DNA of 64,000 nt, taken from Sipunculus nudus. Lineage: Eukaryota > Annelida > Sipuncula > Golfingiida > Sipunculidae. Of the stretch, positions 60,909 through 64,000 are shown piece after piece. Position numbers and translations under genes: made by a program. Location: NCBI GenBank assembly GCA_026874595.1, contig CM049320.1, positions 23,323,714 to 23,387,713 on the forward strand, written 5' to 3'. Below the pieces are notes generated by a model that worked only from the letters and a program-made list of their open reading frames with translations, was not told where the DNA came from and made no database searches. The stretch's first letter is position 1; the number at the start of each line of letters is the position of its first letter.

Positions 60909-63900
60909 GTAATAATACTATTAAAACAATCTGCATCAAATAACTATCCCAGGGTTCTAATACAAAATTAATGCTTTAACAAAAACAAGTAAATAATTGA
61001 AAATATATCATTATGGTTTGAAAAATTTACTCGAAGCGATTCGGTGTTAAAAAGTTAATTTCGTTTCAAAAGATATAATTCCTGATTATTAGTATTTAAA
61101 TGAAATAATGAAATAGTAAAATATATTAATAAAACAATTTAATTGTAAAATTAATGAAAACAAATATTTGTGTTAAGTGGCTGATTGAATTGCAAACTTA
61201 ACTTAATGCTGAACTGGATGGCAAGACTGATATGGTTTAATGGGACAAAAAACAATATTTAATTTGAATATACTCTCATATAACAAAACGAATCAATAAA
61301 ACGACGTAGAAGAATTGAAACATCTGGTTACAATCCTATATGAACCATGAAATACTCTTTTAACCAGCGACACCAGGATGGCCGAGTGGTTAAGGCGTTG
61401 GACTTAAGATCCAATGGACATATGTCCGCGTGGGTTCGAACCCCACTCCTGGTAGCCTATTTTACATTTTCTTTTACATTTGTGCAATTCCATTTCTCCC
61501 ACATGCAATACAAAATGTTACACTAGCTAACTCTAGTCCAGAAACAAAATATTAACTACCAAAAAAAAAAAAATGGAAATGCTTGAAAAACCTTTTCGTT
61601 AATACTTGTGGCCCCGTCTCTCGGCAAAAGTTGGTACTGAAATACCGCTGTTCCAATCTGCTCATTCACAGAGCAGCCAGCAGACATCAGTGCCGGCGTG
61701 AGTGTGCTAAATATATCTGTACATACATCAGCAGGCTGATCTATGTGTGCGCTACCTTGTTAGTGCCGACGGAATGTGCCGAGACAAGATTATTCACTTT
61801 AGCCTAGGCACTGTGTATATTACCCGACTTCCACGCTACAAATCCCGAACATTTGTGAATGACTGATGTATGTACAAACTGACCATATATTTACAAAGCG
61901 AGATAAGAATAGACCCGACATGACCAGCTACATGATATGTAGCACCTAATTTGGTCGTACATACCACTAGATAGACGTATTTTCCTCAATTTAGACTTAT
62001 ATGCTATGCGAGTAACGTTTTTATTCTGTTGAAACTTTGAAACATGGAGGAGATCGCACTGTCCAGAACGTGTGAATTCATGTCGTTTGGTAGTAGGCCT
62101 ACAAACATTGTATATGCCGATTAATTATTATAATTATATTAATACGTATAATGCATTCTGAATTGAGAGTTGATCTGAACCTAGCAGTTTATCCTGTACT
62201 AAAAAAGCAACATAAATAAAACATAAACAGCAGGATGGATACTGTTAGCCGAACTTTAGACGGTTTTCTATATAATGTAGTTACATGCAGACTATCTGTT
62301 GAAAAATTTAGAATTTAAACCACCTTGGGTCTTTTATGCTAATATATATATATGTATATATATAATGCCTATATAAACTGAGTCATTATATATATATACA
62401 TATAAAATGACTTAGTATATATAGGCATTATATCGGCCACTAAGCAGCCCCACTTATGACGGAGGCGAAGTCTCCCGCCAGCCATAGACATTTAATTTTA
62501 CTCAAATGATAGAACAACTGAGGCACAAAACTTGTGCAGAAGTCAAAGGAGAAAATCAAATTATGGGACCATCCTTTGCGGTTTGTCAAAGGTAAATTGA
62601 TTGACTGAAACCAAGATGCTGATTGAGAAAGCCGTCTCCTCAGGATGGATATCACTAAATGTAGGCTACTGACTATGAGGTAGGTTTTATAGTAACGCGG
62701 CTGTAACTAACCAATGAGATTTGTATTTAGAAATTTATGGCACGGCTATAATTATCGGTGCATGCTATTAACACTTCAAACCATGCATCTTGACTGAAAA
62801 GTCCTAACTGGGTTGAAAGGTAACTGGCTGAATCCAGGATTTTGGAATCAATGGGAGGGGCCTTGGACCCTAAAAATGGTCCACAACTCCAGAAAGAGGG
62901 GTGTACCCTTGCAAGCACTGTAGAAAACATGCAGAAGGTCAATTCCTTATAGCAAAGGAATAGGAGTGGTGGTAGCGGGGAATAGGGTGGTTTACCCCCC
63001 CCCCCCCCTCCCCATCCCACACACCTCGTGGATCCGTACCTGAGGTACGAGTATATTGTATATTTATATACGACTTTATAGACCATTCACTTATAATATT
63101 ATACATGTATAATGCCAATCCCATTGTAAACGTGCAAACGATGCATTCATAGGAGGCTATACAGACATAGAGATCATATATATATATATATATATATAAT
63201 GCTTAAAATAGACAGGGACCACACTAGTCTATAATTGACATTATACTACGCCCAAAATACCACACTGACGTACAAATCTAACGATATATTTTCCATCCCA
63301 CCTATAGGCACGTGACTTTTTATCGGCTTGTGTCTGCCTCTCTATTAATTAATGTGTGCCACATGTTGAAATGCTCAGATGTAACATGTTCTAGTTTATA
63401 ATACGCCGCACAGGGGACGCCACTGAGTTAAACTAAAAAGCCCCCTGAAAATCGGAGAAAAAAGGCCTAAATATTACGTGGAAGTCCTTCTCATATCGTA
63501 ACTCACTTTGAATTAACAGACACATATACACACATTGATTTAACTATATTACGTAAGAAAAAAAAAGAATTAAGAATTAATTCTTTTTATTAATGAATGA
63601 ATTAACTGAAACATCTCAGAAACTTAAAATCTCTATTGGATCATATAAATATTTAAATGTCGGGCATAAAATGGAGAAGAATAATTCATGAGCAAGAATT
63701 AAAATATAAAGTAACAGATAAAAATTTGGATTTTACAATATTTCTTAATAAATGTCTGCAGTAATACGGAAATAATGTATTAAACATTGTTCATACTTTT
63801 GAATTTGCGTTAACGAAAAATGGGTAAAAATAAGACAACATCAAACTTGATTCAAAGTAAATGATAAATACCTGTTTGCAGCAGTTCACTAACAAAAAGT

Positions 63901-64000
63901 TAGGCTATATTTATTTATTATAGATTAAATTATACTTTTACGGGAAAATGTTATTAAGTTTAGGCCTACTTGTGACTTACGTGGCCGTCCATCAGGTCTA
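45702..64000 (-). CDS. CHRD: Chordin, C-terminal part (5' end beyond the right edge)
   Basis: Chordin (Sog in flies) is a secreted antagonist that binds BMPs through its VWC domains and shapes the dorsoventral axis. It is released by tolloid proteases and modulated by Tsg. Exons in transcript order: 64000-63981, 57492-57358, 56167-56011, 55318-55074, 54570-54457, 53310-53107, 52264-52171, 51567-51443, 50746-50638, 50147-50082, 49627-49530, 49093-49000, 45766-45702. They join in frame to about 507 residues. Order: end of CHRD3 (GHSKSVLRGRLTELLYDAMF), CHRD4 (AGGVAWLSIKDGCTLHYQVV to KARPTGEISAQ), VWC2, VWC3, VWC4, then a basic tail. Each VWC keeps the CxxCxC and CCxxC cysteine pattern, and the order matches vertebrate chordin exactly. 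VWC1 and the first CHRD repeats must lie to the right of the window. All junctions are GT..AG. Kielin-type proteins lack CHRD repeats, so chordin is the sound reading. Confidence 0.93.
45767..47590 (-). other. Chordin last intron, 3' part
   Basis: A Tigger-like end (CAGAGCGTCGTTAATCCGAA) lies near 46502, with several TTTATCCGAA words after it. Otherwise AT-rich and without exons. Confidence 0.4.
47598..48945 (-). mobile_element. 5'-truncated LINE remnant (L1/Tx1-like)
   Basis: In separate frames the minus strand reads reverse-transcriptase C-terminal motifs (LSTPYGKVTILNSQILSKIV at about 48750-48930, then FVWSKGRKRIIRETL and KEGGIGMTDVISQEKALKIN), a linker, and a zinc-knuckle region (NCTFCKEEEETMNHLFWEC, about 47830-47900). 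Frameshifts, stops and a (TA)n array at 47649-47697 show it is dead. It lies in the same orientation as chordin. Confidence 0.75.
49000..49093 (-). CDS. CHRD: Chordin exon, VWC4 second half
   Basis: Encodes KGKARCQRTKCPKLACKRKV and NTCCPICA; acceptor TTGTTTTCAG, donor GTGCAG|GTTTGT, phase 1. Confidence 0.93.
49530..49627 (-). CDS. CHRD: Chordin exon, VWC4 first half
   Basis: Encodes CKFRGLEYPNGARWNP, then PFGTLKCVTCLCR with the CxxCxC motif; donor TGTAGA|GTAAGT. Confidence 0.93.
50082..50147 (-). CDS. CHRD: Chordin exon, VWC3-VWC4 linker
   Basis: Encodes the charged linker DYDPRKKNSEKMLKDRTLKY. The donor can be GGTA|GTGAGT (chosen, stronger) or, 3 nt earlier, ATG|GTAGTG. Both keep the frame and would add or drop one residue. 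Confidence 0.8.
50638..50746 (-). CDS. CHRD: Chordin exon, VWC3 second half
   Basis: Encodes RGNSPYNCTRITCPPLDC, then NGTDCCKSCP; two N-glycosylation sequons (NCT, NGT). Donor CCAA|GTGAGT, phase 1. Confidence 0.93.
51443..51567 (-). CDS. CHRD: Chordin exon, VWC3 first half
   Basis: Encodes CFFNGDKRWHTFGTLWHPYV, then PPFGYVECAICSCS, close to the matching human chordin segment. Donor TTCG|GTAAGC, phase 0. Confidence 0.95.
52171..52264 (-). CDS. CHRD: Chordin exon, VWC2 second half
   Basis: Encodes NGQVVCHDVQCPRPKCDRPV, then GDCCPQCI; acceptor TTTTCCACAG, donor ATCA|GTGAGT. Confidence 0.95.
52409..52900. mobile_element. TTAA-flanked MITE (Kolobok/piggyBac-like)
   Basis: Starts TTAAAGGGGCCCAATCA and ends with the inverted form of TTAAAGGGACATAATCA, so the ends match at most positions and TTAA sits at both borders (52409-52412, 52897-52900). 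492 bp, no transposase. Both Kolobok and piggyBac elements target TTAA. A decayed relative lies at 13190-13640. Confidence 0.6.
53107..53310 (-). CDS. CHRD: Chordin exon, end of CHRD4 and start of VWC2
   Basis: 68 codons, phase 0 both ends. Begins VEISNKCYKLDARRPS, has a variable spacer with an NGS sequon, then CKDNGRLYQLGDSWIP and CSTCSCK of VWC2. Confidence 0.93.
54130..54405 (+). repeat. Dispersed repeat A, copy 5
   Basis: In a chordin intron, only about 50 bp from the exon ending at 54457; contains AAGGAATATTCACAAATGT and ATGGCGGAGG. Confidence 0.7.
54457..54570 (-). CDS. CHRD: Chordin exon, CHRD4 C-terminal half
   Basis: 38 codons: LLGQLSELSENLYRALGQGT, then ILVVATKARPTGEISAQ, aligning with the last strands of human CHRD4. 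Acceptor TACTTTCAG, donor GCTCAG|GTACAG. Confidence 0.92.
55074..55318 (-). CDS. CHRD: Chordin exon, CHRD4 N-terminal half
   Basis: Carries NNFILAGARDGKRGVTTEAG, then GVAWLSIKDGCTLHYQVV, the core CHRD motif. The donor GGAAGG|GTTAGG is weak but is the only one that joins to the next exon in phase. Confidence 0.88.
55590..55705. repeat. Two-copy 59-bp repeat with CCAAT box
   Basis: TTTACACGCTGAGCCAATCA occurs at about 55620 and 55679. On the minus strand each has TGATTGGCTCA, a Y-box-like word. Lies in a chordin intron. Confidence 0.6.
56011..56167 (-). CDS. CHRD: Chordin exon, end of CHRD3
   Basis: Encodes SATCKRADALQLHRLLLGQM, then YLNLGRQGHSKSVLRGRL. Donor TCAG|GTAAGTG, phase 1. The exon itself begins GTAAGC right after the acceptor TTACAG. 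Confidence 0.9.
56904..56983 (+). repeat. Hammerhead-bearing repeat arm 1
   Basis: An 80-bp unit from CCACATTCACC to CTTCAGAGTTAT, nearly identical to 57153-57232 in the same orientation and to 57062-57141 inverted. Confidence 0.85.
56908..56955 (+). ncRNA. Hammerhead ribozyme-like motif 1 (most intact)
   Basis: Reads as a type I hammerhead: helix I strand ATTCAC, core CTGATGA (56914-56920), helix II CGGG/CCCG with loop TCGCAT, core GAA (56937-56939), helix III ACA/TGT with loop GTC, cleavage position T (56949), then GTGAAT, the exact complement of ATTCAC. All conserved core bases are present. Weak points are a U-U mismatch at the base of helix II and a 3-bp helix III. Such minimal hammerheads are known from Penelope-like elements and retrozymes of invertebrates. 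Activity is untested. Confidence 0.6.
57090..57137 (-). ncRNA. Hammerhead ribozyme-like motif 2
   Basis: Same layout on the minus strand with intact CTGATGA and GAA. The first base pair of helix I next to the cleavage site is lost (ATGAAT instead of GTGAAT). Helix III is ACA/TGT with loop GAC. Confidence 0.5.
57157..57204 (+). ncRNA. Hammerhead ribozyme-like motif 3 (core mutated)
   Basis: Same layout, but the core is CTGGTGA: the invariant A6 is G, expected to disable cleavage. Helix I (ATTCAC/GTGAAT) is intact; loop II is TCGAAT. Confidence 0.5.
57358..57492 (-). CDS. CHRD: Chordin exon, within CHRD3
   Basis: 45 codons, phase 0 both ends: VDVAGLVSPLNYLTIEAEKP, then RAERLCKISRTLNPQSENFT. 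Acceptor TTACGACAG, donor GCTAGC|GTAAGT. Confidence 0.88.
58038..59034. mobile_element. hAT-type element with perfect 14-bp TIRs and 5-bp target duplication
   Basis: Ends CAGTGGCGGATCCA and TGGATCCGCCACTG are exact inverted repeats, flanked by GATAG (58033-58037 and 59035-59039). 997 bp with poly-C runs near the ends and an internal ~110-bp tandem repeat. No transposase. Its terminal sequence matches the left end at 17636. Confidence 0.75.
58531..58935. repeat. ~105-115-bp tandem repeat inside the hAT-type element, four copies
   Basis: GCCCGAAAATGCTCAAATTT or a close form recurs near 58532, 58647, 58757 and 58863, each followed by CTTAATCATCAT and a GGGGATAACCCCTCCCAC-like palindromic block. 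Confidence 0.85.
59040..61370 (-). other. Chordin intron between hAT-type element and tRNA
   Basis: Holds (TA)n at 59499-59575, degenerate CGTTCTATCTAT repeats at about 60170-60345 and (AAT)n at about 60804-60914. No exon is seen. Confidence 0.6.
61372..61454 (+). tRNA. tRNA-Leu (UAA)
   Basis: 83 nt. Acceptor stem ACCAGGA/TCCTGGT is perfect, discriminator A. The A box is TGGCCGAGTGGTTAAGG. Anticodon stem TTGGA/TCCAA has loop CTTAAGA, giving anticodon TAA (61405-61407). The long class II variable arm is GGAC-ATAT-GTCC. T arm GTGGG/CCCAC with B box GGTTCGAAC. No intron. It lies antisense inside the 6.5-kb chordin intron and looks functional. Confidence 0.95.
62363..62431. repeat. Long imperfect palindrome
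   Basis: ATAATGCCTATATA followed by CTGAGTCAT on the left is mirrored by ATGACTTAG and TATATAGGCATTAT on the right, around a (TA)-rich centre. Probably a small foldback MITE. Confidence 0.65.
62440..63980 (-). other. Chordin intron, 5' part
   Basis: AT-rich; poly-C run at about 62996-63008 and (TA)n at 63178-63198. No exon before the donor at 63980. Confidence 0.5.
63981..64000 (-). CDS. CHRD: Chordin exon fragment at the right edge
   Basis: The last 20 nt of an exon, reading DLMDGH before donor CCAC|GTAAGT. Phase 0 joins to VDVAG of the next exon. The short length makes this the least certain exon. Confidence 0.65.

Overview
The window is animal nuclear DNA. Genes are split into short exons by long AT-rich introns with GT..AG boundaries, and they sit in a dense field of transposon remnants, (TA)n arrays and poly-G/poly-C tracts. 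Gene content (eIF5A, a Y-box cold-shock protein, chordin) and the repeat style fit a spiralian, most likely a mollusc. That placement is inferred from the general look of the sequence, not from a search.

Layout. (1) 1-1.43 kb: on the minus strand, the first coding exon of eIF5A; the rest of the gene runs off the left edge. The flank holds ~350-bp tandem repeats. (2) 1.43-19.8 kb: no complete gene. There are two promoter-like patches (about 4.66-4.93 kb and 9.4-9.95 kb, the second with an orphan 25-codon ORF), a 127-154-bp tandem array, an almost perfect 50-bp satellite, and several MITE-like elements, including one hAT-type element with an exact 5-bp target duplication. (3) 19.86-32.3 kb: on the plus strand, a complete Y-box protein gene of seven coding exons (310 aa), with promoter, 3'UTR and poly(A) signal. 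Its introns carry a Helitron-like element and a 32-bp minisatellite that begins at the exon 6 splice donor. (4) 32.3-45.4 kb: no gene. It holds relatives of the Helitron-like element, a CCAAT-rich MITE with a possible SINE, a probable solo LTR, tandem repeats matching those at the left edge, and a 0.5-kb direct duplication. (5) 45.5-64 kb: on the minus strand, the 3' two-fifths or so of chordin (thirteen exons, about 507 residues: the CHRD3 end, CHRD4, VWC2, VWC3, VWC4 and a basic tail). Its introns hold a dead LINE, a TTAA-flanked MITE, a second hAT-type element, a tRNA-Leu(UAA) gene, and a cluster of three hammerhead-ribozyme-like sequences.

eIF5A and the Y-box gene are divergent; the Y-box gene and chordin are convergent. 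They share no pathway: eIF5A acts in translation elongation, Y-box proteins package and regulate mRNA, and chordin is a secreted BMP antagonist. The most interesting signals are the hammerhead cluster at 56.9-57.2 kb, two copies of which form a near-perfect 85-bp inverted repeat, and the amplified splice donor in the Y-box gene.
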